Assembly: GCA_024280155.1 (NCBI GenBank)
Contig: JAJRQQ010000028.1
Location: 1 to 64,000 of the forward strand
Direction: 5' to 3'
Origin: Bacteroidota bacterium
GTDB taxonomy: Bacteria > Bacteroidota > Bacteroidia > Flavobacteriales_D > Crocinitomicaceae
DNA: 64,000 nucleotides
Below are positions 52,831-63,149 of the stretch, piece by piece. Position 1 is the first letter of the stretch, and every line of letters starts with the position of its first letter. A model generated the notes under the pieces. That model saw only the letters and a program-made list of their open reading frames with translations. It did not search any database and was not told the origin of the DNA. The position numbers and the translations under genes were made by a program.

Positions 52831-55800
52831 ATGATGGAAAGAATTGAAGCTTATCAGCCAAAGAATAAAGTAAGAATAGTTACTGCAGCATCCCTTTTTG
52901 ATGGACATGATGCGGCAATCAATATTATGCGTAGAATTATTCAAAGTACAGGTTGCGAAGTAATTCATCTAGGGCATGATCGCTCTGTGGAAGAAGTGGT
53001 TAATTGTGCTATTCAGGAAGATGCTCAAGCCATCGCAATGACATCTTATCAAGGTGGGCATAATGAATATTGTAAATACATGCACGATTTATTGCAAGAA
53101 AAAGGTGCTCCTCACATCAAGATTTTTGGTGGAGGTGGAGGAACCATTCTTCCTTCTGAAATAGCAGAACTTGAAGCATACGGAATAGAGCGTATTTATC
53201 ATCCGGACGATGGTCGGTCAATGGGACTTCAAGGAATGATTAATGACCTGATTGAACGTTGTGATTTTCCTGTAGGAGATAAACTCAATGGTTCTGTCGA
53301 AGATATGAAACAAAAGAATGCACCAGCAATTGCACGAATTATTTCTGCTGCTGAGAATTTTGCCGAAGAATCAAAAGATATTCTCAACGAAGTACATCAA
53401 CTTGCAGAGAAAGTATCTGTGCCAGTTCTAGGAATTACAGGAACAGGTGGAGCAGGTAAATCTTCATTAGTTGATGAGTTAGTTCGTCGTTGTTTGGTTG
53501 ATTTCCCTAAAAAAACAATCGCAGTTGTTTCTGTTGATCCTTCTAAAAGAAAGACAGGTGGTGCATTGTTAGGGGATAGAATTAGAATGAATTCAATTAA
53601 CAATGATCGTGTTTATATGCGTTCCTTGGCGACAAGACAATCAAACCTTGCCTTGTCAAAACATGTTTCTGAAGCATTAACGATTCTTAAAGCCGCAGAA
53701 TACGATTTAATTATTCTTGAAACTTCTGGAATCGGTCAATCTGATACAGAAATTCTTGACCATGCTGATATGTCACTTTATGTGATGACTCCTGAATATG
53801 GAGCAGCGACACAGTTGGAAAAAATTGACATGTTGGATTTTGCTGATGTTATCGCGTTGAATAAATTTGATAAACGTGGAGCGTTGGATGCGTTAAGAGA
53901 TGTTCGTAAGCAATACCAAAGAAATCACAATCTTTGGGATGAACCAACGGATTCTATGCCCGTTCACGGAACGATTGCTTCTCAATTCAATGATCCTGGA
54001 ATGAATACTTTGTATAAAGTAATCATGGACTTATTGGTGAAAAAAGCTGGTGCAGATTTGAACTCAACTTTTGAGATTACGCAAGAAATGTCAGAAAAAA
54101 TATTTGTTATTCCACCAGAAAGAACACGTTACCTTTCTGAAATTTCAGAAAATAATAGAGCTTATGATAAATGGGTGAGTGAACAAGTAAAGGTTGCCAA
54201 TAAATTGTGGGGGTACCATTCTTCAATGGAAGCATTAAAAAATTCTGAAATTGAAGATAAAGACCGATTGATTAAAGGAATTCAAGAAGCTTTTGAGTTA
54301 GAGAAATTGAATTTTGATCCAAAAAACTGGATTCTCATTGAAAATTGGGAGGCAAAAAAACAAAAGTACATTGATCCTGTTTTTAAATTTAAAGTTAGAA
54401 ACAGAGAATTGTCTATTGAGACACATACAGAATCACTTTCACATACTCAGATTCCAAAAATTTCCATGCCGAAATATACTGGTTGGGGAGATATTTTAAA
54501 ATGGTCTTTGCAAGAAAATGTACCGGGAGAATTTCCCTACACAGCTGGATTGTTTCCTTTCAAAAGAGAAGGGGAAGATCCTACGAGAATGTTTGCTGGA
54601 GAAGGTGGACCGGAAAGAACCAACCGCCGTTTTCACTATGTGAGTAAAGGAATGCCCGCAAAACGATTATCAACGGCATTTGATTCTGTGACACTTTATG
54701 GGAACAATCCAGATGAACGTCCTGATATTTACGGTAAAATAGGTAATTCAGGTGTTTCTATTTGTTGTTTAGATGATGCAAAGAAATTGTATTCTGGATT
54801 CGATTTATCGGCACCGTTGACTTCTGTTTCAATGACAATTAATGGTCCTGCACCAATGATGTTAGGTTTCTTTATGAATGCAGCAATTGATCAAAATTGT
54901 GAGAAATACATCAAAGAAAATGGTTTAGAGAAAGAAGTTGAAGCTAAAATTGCAAAAATATACAAAGACAAAGGAACGAAACGACCTTCTTATCAAGGTG
55001 ATTTACCAGAAGGAAATGATGGTTTAGGTTTGATGTTACTTGGAGTTACGGGAGACATGGTTCTTCCTGCAGACGTTTATGCTGAGATTAAAGCAAAAAC
55101 ATTAACCCAAGTAAGAGGAACGGTTCAAGCGGATATTTTAAAAGAAGATCAAGCACAGAATACGTGTATTTTTTCAACTGAATTCGCACTGCGTTTGATG
55201 GGGGACGTACAAGAGTATTTTATTACAAACGGTGTACGAAATTTTTATTCTGTTTCAATTTCAGGTTATCATATTGCAGAAGCAGGTGCAAATCCAATTA
55301 CACAATTGGCATTCACGTTAGCAAATGGATTTACTTACGTAGAATATTACCTCAGTCGTGGAATGGATATCAATGATTTCGGTCCAAATTTATCGTTTTT
55401 CTTCTCGAATGGAGTCGATCCAGAGTATGCCGTAATAGGTCGTGTTGCTCGTAGATTATGGGCAAAAGCTTTGGGTAAAAAATACGGAGCGAACCCTAGA
55501 GCGCAGATGTTGAAGTACCATATTCAAACTTCAGGTCGTTCGTTGCATGCACAGGAAATTGATTTTAATGATATTCGTACAACTCTTCAAGCATTGTATG
55601 CAATTAATGACAATTGTAATTCTTTACATACCAATGCGTATGACGAGGCAATTACAACTCCAACGGAGGAATCAGTTCGTAGAGCAATGGCAATCCAGTT
55701 GATTATCAATAAAGAATTAGGGTTGTCTAAGAATGAGAATCCAATTCAAGGTGCGTTTATCATAGAAGAATTAACAGACTTAGTTGAAGAGGCTGTACTT

Positions 55801-56214
55801 AGAGAATTTGATAGAATTACAGAGCGTGGAGGAGTGTTAGGTGCAATGGAAACAATGTATCAACGTTCTCAAATTCAAGAAGAATCATTGTATTATGAAA
55901 CTTTGAAACATAACGGAGAATTTCCAATTATCGGTGTGAATACTTTCTTGAGCAAAAATGGTTCTCCAACAGTATTACCGAAAGAAGTCGTTCGCGCAAC
56001 CGAAGAAGAAAAAGCATATCAAATTAAGATGTTGAAAGAATTGAAAGCGACATATTCTTCAGAATCAGAAGAATGGATTGCTAAAATTCAAGAAGTTGCT
56101 ATTCAAAATGGAAATATTTTTGAACTTTTAATCGAAACATGTAAGTATGCATCAATTGGTGAAATTACAAAATCGTTGTTTCAAGTTGGTGGTCAATATA
56201 GAAGGAATATGTAA
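52831..56214 (+). CDS. icmF: Fused acyl-CoA mutase IcmF
   Basis: The 1127-residue protein has three parts: an N-terminal B12-binding domain (residues 10-140, [11 protein letters not shown] with His26 as the likely cobalt ligand), a MeaI-like G domain (P-loop GTGGAGKSS at 204-212) and a C-terminal mutase barrel (from about 560). The substrate region [13 protein letters not shown] is the IcmF version, not the methylmalonyl-CoA mutase one, so it should interconvert isobutyryl- and butyryl-CoA or related acyl-CoAs. A TAACTTCG box ends 23 bp before the ATG. A 66-bp palindrome follows the stop. Confidence 0.93.
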   Translation: MMERIEAYQPKNKVRIVTAASLFDGHDAAINIMRRIIQSTGCEVIHLGHDRSVEEVVNCAIQEDAQAIAMTSYQGGHNEYCKYMHDLLQEKGAPHIKIFGGGGGTILPSEIAELEAYGIERIYHPDDGRSMGLQGMINDLIERCDFPVGDKLNGSVEDMKQKNAPAIARIISAAENFAEESKDILNEVHQLAEKVSVPVLGITGTGGAGKSSLVDELVRRCLVDFPKKTIAVVSVDPSKRKTGGALLGDRIRMNSINNDRVYMRSLATRQSNLALSKHVSEALTILKAAEYDLIILETSGIGQSDTEILDHADMSLYVMTPEYGAATQLEKIDMLDFADVIALNKFDKRGALDALRDVRKQYQRNHNLWDEPTDSMPVHGTIASQFNDPGMNTLYKVIMDLLVKKAGADLNSTFEITQEMSEKIFVIPPERTRYLSEISENNRAYDKWVSEQVKVANKLWGYHSSMEALKNSEIEDKDRLIKGIQEAFELEKLNFDPKNWILIENWEAKKQKYIDPVFKFKVRNRELSIETHTESLSHTQIPKISMPKYTGWGDILKWSLQENVPGEFPYTAGLFPFKREGEDPTRMFAGEGGPERTNRRFHYVSKGMPAKRLSTAFDSVTLYGNNPDERPDIYGKIGNSGVSICCLDDAKKLYSGFDLSAPLTSVSMTINGPAPMMLGFFMNAAIDQNCEKYIKENGLEKEVEAKIAKIYKDKGTKRPSYQGDLPEGNDGLGLMLLGVTGDMVLPADVYAEIKAKTLTQVRGTVQADILKEDQAQNTCIFSTEFALRLMGDVQEYFITNGVRNFYSVSISGYHIAEAGANPITQLAFTLANGFTYVEYYLSRGMDINDFGPNLSFFFSNGVDPEYAVIGRVARRLWAKALGKKYGANPRAQMLKYHIQTSGRSLHAQEIDFNDIRTTLQALYAINDNCNSLHTNAYDEAITTPTEESVRRAMAIQLIINKELGLSKNENPIQGAFIIEELTDLVEEAVLREFDRITERGGVLGAMETMYQRSQIQEESLYYETLKHNGEFPIIGVNTFLSKNGSPTVLPKEVVRATEEEKAYQIKMLKELKATYSSESEEWIAKIQEVAIQNGNIFELLIETCKYASIGEITKSLFQVGGQYRRNM

Positions 56215-56237
56215 TAGTTTGTTTTCGTTTTTTTCGT

Positions 56238-56303
56238 CGCAGTAGGGGTTAGGTTAGTAGGGTTAAGTCGCGACTTAACCCTACTAACCTAACCCCTACT
56301 GCG
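56238..56303. repeat. Perfect 66-bp palindrome between convergent genes
   Basis: Left arm 56238-56270 and right arm 56271-56303 are exact reverse complements with no spacer, centred on GTCGCGAC. The arms contain GGGTTAGG/GTAGGG words. T and A flanks on the two sides resemble a bidirectional terminator. The right arm includes the stop codon of the gene ending at 56296. Confidence 0.95.
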
Positions 56304-56964
56304 AAAAATTTCCATTTTCACCATGTAGATCTCTATAAGCATTGCTGTAAAATTCAAAACGGCTTTGGATAGATTCTCTAATAAGGTTATGAATTACTTG
56401 TTGATTATCTGTCACAAGCAGCGAATTAATCATTGAAATGATTTCTTCATAATGTATTAACTTCACAATTCCATCTGGATTTTTAATTGTCGCGCCTTTT
56501 TTGAAAAAATTCCCTGGTTGTCGATTGTCACCAACTAACCCTCCGCATCTTAATATGTATATATTTTTTGAAGTAAGATAAACTTTTTCTATTTCTACGA
56601 GTGGTGAATCAATGAGTGGTGAATCAATTGAAATGGCATTCTTTGTTTTCTTATAAACGGATGTCGAACTAATAAAAAAAACTTTCTTGATTTGACTTTT
56701 AGTAATAACTTCAAGAAGTCTTTGGTGAGCTGAAACATTCTTATTCGTTGTTGCAATGATTAAATAGTCAGCAGCAAAAAAATCTTGATGAAGAGTTGTT
56801 GAATCTTCAATGTCAAGTTGAAAAGATTGAAAACCAATTTTTGAAATTTCTTTTAATCGATTTTCATTTCTAGATGATGCATTCACTACCCAACTTTTTT
56901 TTAAGAAAGATATTCCGATTCTTTCACCGAGCCATCCACAACCAAGAATTGAAATAGATTGCAT
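56296..56964 (-). CDS. NAD(P)-binding epimerase/dehydratase-like protein
   Basis: The 222-residue Rossmann protein begins SISILGCGWLGERIGISFLK (GxGxxG variant) and has FFISSTSVYKK (catalytic Ser region) and ILRCGGLVGDNRQPGNFF, like YeeD/SDR-type nucleoside-diphosphate-sugar epimerases. It is shorter than typical epimerases. It overlaps the nucleoside phosphorylase stop by one base. The last codons and the stop lie inside the 66-bp palindrome, so the C terminus (GNFSQ) is partly set by the repeat. Confidence 0.8.
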   Translation of the reverse strand: MQSISILGCGWLGERIGISFLKKSWVVNASSRNENRLKEISKIGFQSFQLDIEDSTTLHQDFFAADYLIIATTNKNVSAHQRLLEVITKSQIKKVFFISSTSVYKKTKNAISIDSPLIDSPLVEIEKVYLTSKNIYILRCGGLVGDNRQPGNFFKKGATIKNPDGIVKLIHYEEIISMINSLLVTDNQQVIHNLIRESIQSRFEFYSNAYRDLHGENGNFSQ

Positions 56965-57827
56965 TAAATCTTATCTAAAACATATTCAATCAATCCGAGC
57001 ATTGAAGGATTGTAGTCTTTCGAGAAATCTTTCGTTGGACGATTGGCTATTCCTAAACAAATGGTTGCACAATTATGCCCCATTGCTTTTCCTAAAGAGA
57101 AAAGAGCAGAACTTTCCATTTCAAAGTTGGTGATTCGATGTTCTCCATCTGAAAATGTAGTTAAACGTTCTCCGAGCGCATCATTCTTTGTGTTTAATCT
57201 TAGTTTCCTGCCTTGTGGGCCGTAAAAACCACTGCTTGTGATTGTGATTCCTTCCACTGTTTTTTCAGAAGAAAGTTTAGAGAATAATTTATCAGAAGCT
57301 TTTGTTGTGTATGTAATTATTTCTTTTGGAAGTTGAATGTAATCGTTAATTTTTTTGTTTAATTCTATATCGTTAATATCATGCTTGATATTGTAAAAAT
57401 GCGCAACATTATCTAGTCCGAATGCATGTGTTGTTAGAATGTATGAGTGAATAGGGACTTCTGGTTGTAAAATTCCACAAGTGCCAATACGAATAAGGTC
57501 TAAAGAAGTTAATGCGTCCTTATTCTCTCTTTTTTCTAAGTCAATATTAACCAAAGCATCCAACTCATTGATTGTAATATCAATGTTATCTGTTCCAATA
57601 CCCGTTGATACAACTGAGATTCTTTTCCCTTTGTAAACACCCGTTGAGCAAGCGAATTCACGGTGTTGAGAAGAGTGCTCAACGGAATCGAAGAAGGAGG
57701 ATATTAGTTTTACACGATCTTGGTCTCCTACGAGAATTATTTTTGTAGAAATATTTTCAGGAGATAATCCTAGGTGATACACTTGACCTTTATCGTTTAA
57801 TACAAGTTCAGAAGGAGGATATTGCAT
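56964..57827 (-). CDS. Nucleoside phosphorylase, uridine-phosphorylase-like
   Basis: The 287-residue protein has LVGDQDRVKLIS, STGIGTDNIDITINELDAL, RIGTCGILQPEVP and the base-binding NFEMESSALFSLG, all typical of the PNP/UDP family. It phosphorolyses a nucleoside to base plus ribose-1-phosphate for salvage. The motif set suggests uridine or a broad range. It is co-transcribed with the epimerase-like gene. Confidence 0.88.
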   Translation of the reverse strand: MQYPPSELVLNDKGQVYHLGLSPENISTKIILVGDQDRVKLISSFFDSVEHSSQHREFACSTGVYKGKRISVVSTGIGTDNIDITINELDALVNIDLEKRENKDALTSLDLIRIGTCGILQPEVPIHSYILTTHAFGLDNVAHFYNIKHDINDIELNKKINDYIQLPKEIITYTTKASDKLFSKLSSEKTVEGITITSSGFYGPQGRKLRLNTKNDALGERLTTFSDGEHRITNFEMESSALFSLGKAMGHNCATICLGIANRPTKDFSKDYNPSMLGLIEYVLDKI

Positions 57828-57860
57828 TCGTTTTATTTTTTTGTGGATAGTAAATATACG

Positions 57861-57895
57861 AAAAAAAGCACTCTCATTAATGAGAATGCCTTTTT
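57861..57895 (-). terminator. Terminator after the DUF4197 gene
   Basis: The perfect palindrome TCTCATTAATGAGA (57872-57885) extends through one mismatch to GCA/TGC, with a seven-T run on the minus strand. It follows the stop at 57913. Confidence 0.75.
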
Positions 57896-57912
57896 AAATA
57901 AGCTTAATCGAT

Positions 57913-58647
57913 TTACTGACCGATGCTTCCGAATACTTTTTGTAGAATAGCTGAAACTCGTGCAGCAGGGTCTTTTCTAATTTTATTTTCTTCGACTTCT
58001 ACCATTTTGAATAATCCATCTATGGCTAAATTATTAACGTAGTCATTTAAATCAGGGTTCATTTTTTCCCCTCCTGTAAATGTCATTGCTGTGTTGTATT
58101 TATTAATAATTGGATTCCAGTAATTAGTCAGTTGAACTTCAGAAATTGCTGCATCAATTTTGGGTTGAAAAGCAGTTTTAAGCCCCGATGTAGTGTTTTG
58201 CTTCAAGAAATGTGTTGCAGCACCGTCGCCTCCATTCAAAATGGCAAACCCATCAGAAATACTCATTCCCATGATTGCATTTTTAAAAATAGGGAGCGCT
58301 TCTTTGGTTGCTTCTTCAGCAGCGTGGTTCATCGTTGCTTCAAATTTTGTAACCTGTTGATTGAGTCCTAGATCTTCAGCGTAATTTTTTACTTTAATCG
58401 CTTCTTGAGGGAAAGGAATTCGAATATCAGAATTGTCCCAAAAGCCATTTGTAACTGAGGTCAAATCAACTGAATTGGTAATACCAACAGTTAACGCTTC
58501 TTTTAAGCCAGAACTGACATCTGCATTTGTAAGTCCAGGAGCTGCAGAGGTTGAACCTTCAGTTAAAACGGATCCTGCGACTTCATTTAAAACATCACAA
58601 GATGTAAATGATAAAGCAATTGCTGATGCTAATAATATTTTTTTCAT
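57913..58647 (-). CDS. DUF4197-domain lipoprotein
   Basis: The protein is about 244 residues from MKKILLASAIALSFTSCDVL (lipoprotein signal). The mature part is a helical domain that matches DUF4197: GLKEALTVGITNSVDLTS, RIPFPQEAIKVKNYAEDLGL, LNDYVNNLAIDGLFKMV and the C-terminal VSAILQKVFG. DUF4197 proteins are periplasmic or outer-membrane lipoproteins of unknown function. The longer frame from 58695 is unlikely. Confidence 0.88.
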   Translation of the reverse strand: MKKILLASAIALSFTSCDVLNEVAGSVLTEGSTSAAPGLTNADVSSGLKEALTVGITNSVDLTSVTNGFWDNSDIRIPFPQEAIKVKNYAEDLGLNQQVTKFEATMNHAAEEATKEALPIFKNAIMGMSISDGFAILNGGDGAATHFLKQNTTSGLKTAFQPKIDAAISEVQLTNYWNPIINKYNTAMTFTGGEKMNPDLNDYVNNLAIDGLFKMVEVEENKIRKDPAARVSAILQKVFGSIGQ

Positions 58648-58707
58648 GAATTTCTTTTTTTGTAAAAGTAAGAACAATAATGTAAACTGTATCAATGATT
58701 ATTCCAT

Positions 58708-58738
58708 AAAAAAAGAGAACCAAAGCTCTCTTTTTTTT
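58708..58738 (-). terminator. Terminator after the sorting-domain protein gene
   Basis: An 11-bp stem (AAAAAAAGAGA with TCTCTTTTTTT) closes an 8-nt loop right after the stop at 58756, with T runs on both strands. Confidence 0.8.
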
Positions 58739-58755
58739 GTCATTCGATTTTTAGG

Positions 58756-61497
58756 TTAGTTTTTTCCTCGAAGAATAGCAACGGATCCATTAAAAACTTT
58801 ACGATCATCTGTATGTGGAGTCTTAACAATCGCTTTCCAAATATAAGTATCGTTTGCAAGTTCTCTCCCTTTGTAGGTGCCATCCCAACCAACATTCGGA
58901 TCGTGACTTTCCCATATTACTTGTCCCCAACGATTGAAAATAATCATTTCATAATCATAAATGTCAATACCAGAAATAATAGGTTTCCATGTTTGGTTAA
59001 ACTCGTTTCCATCAGGAGTAAAAGCGTTTGGAGCATAAAATAATATATCTTCAATAACGCTTAGCATATAAGTAACTGTATCTACACAGCCTCTTGCAGT
59101 TTCAACCGCTAAAGTGATTGGATATAGACCAACTTCTCCATCAGGAAACATAAATGTTGGATTTGTTTCTGTGCTTGTAGAAGGAACAGAATGAGGACTA
59201 TCCCAATTCCAACTTACTACATCATAAGATGATTTGTCTTGCATTTTAATTGCAGTTTCAAAAATTGTTGTTGGGTTTTTAGAGAAGTTGTAATCTGCAA
59301 TAGGAGAAGGCAAAACTTCTATTAAATTTTTCATCGTGTCGGTATAAACACAACCGTAGATTGAAGTGGTTGTTAAAATAATATCAAAGAATCCTGTAGC
59401 ATCATAATAATGTTGAACAGGATTTGTTCCAGTTGCAATTTCATTATGCGTAATGTTGTCACCAAATTCCCAGAATGTAGTTTCAATTTCGGTTGGGTTT
59501 GATGATGTGTTTGTAAAATAGAATGTATCCGGAACACATTTCTCCATCATATCAGGAACTGCAGAAGGAATAATTGGTGTTGGAAAATAAATTTTTACAG
59601 TATCATATGCTTCAGGAGAACCACATTGTTCTGAAAGAATAACTGTATAATAAGTATCTGTGTTTACAGGGTCAACTAAAATACTTGTTCCAGTACCTAT
59701 ATTTTGACCATTCTCACTCCATGTAAAAGTATAAGGAGAAGAACCTCCGCTACCAGTAACATTTAATGTAATATCATCTTCAGGACAGATTTGAGTATCT
59801 GGAGTTAAGTTTGTAATGGTTAACGCAGTTGGTTGACCTAAGTTTCCGTTCACAGTTATAACACAACCTAAATCATCTGTAATTGTTATCGTATGTGCGC
59901 CAACCATTAAATCGTTAGCAATGTTTGTTGTAGAAGTTGAATTGTCCCAAGAATATATGTAAGGAAAAGATCCGTCAACTACATTTAATTCAATCATACC
60001 GTCGTTCCCGCTATTACAAGTAACATCTGTTTGATTAACGATATTAGCTTGCATTCCCGGTATTTCTGTCACAATGACAGTAACAGTGTTAGAGCAACCG
60101 ATGTCAGATGTAATGATGCAATTATAAGTTCCTGCCGTTAAATTGACAGCTGTTTGAGTTGTTTGAGCAGCTGGATCATCCCATTGATACGTTAAGTTAC
60201 CCAAAACAGGAATCATTTCAGCAAAAGCTGTACCGTCATTTCCTACTGGACATGATACTAATGTCGAACTGCTGTTGTAGTTTGCTGGTGTGTCACCAAC
60301 TGTAACATTTGTACCAGATTGACAGCCCATTCCATCTGTCATAATAACTTGGTATGTCCCAGCTGAAACATTATTCACTGTTTGAGTTGTAGCATTTCCT
60401 AAAGTCGGCCAGTCAAATGTGTAAGGTGGTTGGCCACTTGTTGGTGTAGCTGTAACAGACCCAATTCCTGCAGAACAGATATCGTTAACTGCTGTAGCTA
60501 TTACAGAAGAAGAAACGCCTGTAATAAAAGTTGTATCTGAATTACCTCCAACTGGGCCGCAGCCTGTAGCTTGAACTGTTAAATAATATCCAGTAACACC
60601 AGGAAGGACAGGGTTTACAATAAGAAATCCGTTGTTGTAAGGTTGTGTGTTTGTATTTGCAGTATTCGCCCAAGTATAGGTAGAATTTGGACTTGTGATT
60701 GTCATGTAAGGAATACTAGATATCGTATAATTTGAAGTGTTTGTTGGAGAAGTTGGTGTCCATATTTTTGCTTCTTGAAAAGCAGTCCATTGAGTGTTGT
60801 TTCTACCTGGAGTCATGTGAGCAACAGTTCCCGTAGAGTTTTCAACTCCTTGAAAAGCCAAACCGCTATTCCATGTTGGGGTTAAGGGTTTATTTCCTAG
60901 ATGAAATTCTATGGTATTTGAAGTTTCGTTTAGTATAACACCTAAATAAGAACATTCACCAGACTGAGCTCCAAAGGATATAACATCCTTATAGAGTATG
61001 ATGAATCGTCTGTTAGGAGCAGTTCCGATTGTTTCGCTTAGAATTTCTGCATTTGGGGAGTTCGTTGATGAAGGGTCCATGTCTTGATATGCAGGCATCA
61101 ATGAATTAAAACCGTCAGCAAATCCAGTGCTTGGAAGAGGGCCTATTCCGCCTAAAGCCCAAGGGCAAAAACCACCTGCGTTCCCTAAATTGAAAGATAT
61201 AATGCCATTTGATCCAATTATACACTGATTAAAGGTGTTACCATAAAAGTCGAATGAGAAACCAATGTTTACAATACCTGTGTATTCATCATCATTTAAA
61301 GAATATGATTGAGCAGCAGGAGATAATGAGATAACGTTCGCACCACCGCCACCACCACCTGGGTTGCAATCTTCAATGGTTATAGGAGTCCCCACACAAA
61401 CAGTAGCATCTGTACCTAAACAAATGTTTTGTCCATAGGTAGTAAATGTAGCAAAACTTAATAGTGTGAGTATTAATTTTCTTATTTTCATAATCAT
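58756..61497 (-). CDS. Secreted T9SS type B sorting-domain protein with SprB-like and PKD repeats
   Basis: The 913-residue protein has a signal peptide (LILTLLSFATFTTYGQ) and an N-terminal lectin-like segment (FYGNTFNQCIIGSNGIISF). From about 330 to 560 come SprB-like repeats (CSAGIGSVTATPTSGQPPYTFDW, CNSGNDGMIELNVV), then a PKD-like region (FGDNITHNEIATGTNPVQHYY). It closes with the gliding-motility C-terminal domain (FYAPNAFTPDGNEFNQTW, YEMIIFNRWGQVIWES, GWDGTYKGRELANDTYIW). This is exported cargo of the T9SS, retained on the surface or released. A glycine-rich GGGGGG run sits near 35. Confidence 0.9.
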   Translation of the reverse strand: MIMKIRKLILTLLSFATFTTYGQNICLGTDATVCVGTPITIEDCNPGGGGGGANVISLSPAAQSYSLNDDEYTGIVNIGFSFDFYGNTFNQCIIGSNGIISFNLGNAGGFCPWALGGIGPLPSTGFADGFNSLMPAYQDMDPSSTNSPNAEILSETIGTAPNRRFIILYKDVISFGAQSGECSYLGVILNETSNTIEFHLGNKPLTPTWNSGLAFQGVENSTGTVAHMTPGRNNTQWTAFQEAKIWTPTSPTNTSNYTISSIPYMTITSPNSTYTWANTANTNTQPYNNGFLIVNPVLPGVTGYYLTVQATGCGPVGGNSDTTFITGVSSSVIATAVNDICSAGIGSVTATPTSGQPPYTFDWPTLGNATTQTVNNVSAGTYQVIMTDGMGCQSGTNVTVGDTPANYNSSSTLVSCPVGNDGTAFAEMIPVLGNLTYQWDDPAAQTTQTAVNLTAGTYNCIITSDIGCSNTVTVIVTEIPGMQANIVNQTDVTCNSGNDGMIELNVVDGSFPYIYSWDNSTSTTNIANDLMVGAHTITITDDLGCVITVNGNLGQPTALTITNLTPDTQICPEDDITLNVTGSGGSSPYTFTWSENGQNIGTGTSILVDPVNTDTYYTVILSEQCGSPEAYDTVKIYFPTPIIPSAVPDMMEKCVPDTFYFTNTSSNPTEIETTFWEFGDNITHNEIATGTNPVQHYYDATGFFDIILTTTSIYGCVYTDTMKNLIEVLPSPIADYNFSKNPTTIFETAIKMQDKSSYDVVSWNWDSPHSVPSTSTETNPTFMFPDGEVGLYPITLAVETARGCVDTVTYMLSVIEDILFYAPNAFTPDGNEFNQTWKPIISGIDIYDYEMIIFNRWGQVIWESHDPNVGWDGTYKGRELANDTYIWKAIVKTPHTDDRKVFNGSVAILRGKN

Positions 61498-61641
61498 ATT
61501 ATTCTTAATGGGTAGTATATAATTTATACAAACATAACGAGATTGGTTTTATTAAGTTGCTTATGTTTTGTTTTTTTTTAACCAATATTTTAGAAATCCA
61601 AACATAAGGTATTTTTTTGTGTTTTAAACTTAAAAATTATT

Positions 61642-61649
61642 TACTTTTG
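61642..61649 (+). promoter_or_regulatory. -7 promoter box (TACTTTTG) for gdhA, with TTTG at -33
   Basis: Exact TAnnTTTG match, 26 bp before the ATG at 61676. A TTTG at 61616-61619 sits 22 bp upstream, a fair -33 spacing. Confidence 0.6.
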
Positions 61650-61663
61650 TTCTCGTAAAATAA

Positions 61664-63028
<1,365 letters not shown>

Positions 63029-63049
63029 GAACCTAAAATATAATTTTTT

Positions 63050-63088
63050 AAAAAGGTTAGCATTCTAAGAATGTTAACCTTTTTTTTC
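63050..63088 (+). terminator. Rho-independent terminator after gdhA
   Basis: A long stem (AAAAAGGTTAGCATTC against GAATGTTAACCTTTTT) with one G-U pair and a 3-nt loop ends in a T run. Confidence 0.85.
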
Positions 63089-63149
63089 TGGTAAATATTC
63101 TTCTTCAAAGAATTCTATTTGTTAGCTTTGTTGTTATACTAAATGAGTT

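Noticed and set aside
56238-56303. Telomere-like repeats (GGGTTAG words) suggesting a linear replicon end
   Set aside because: The words are part of a single perfect palindrome inside an ordinary gene pair, not a tandem terminal array.
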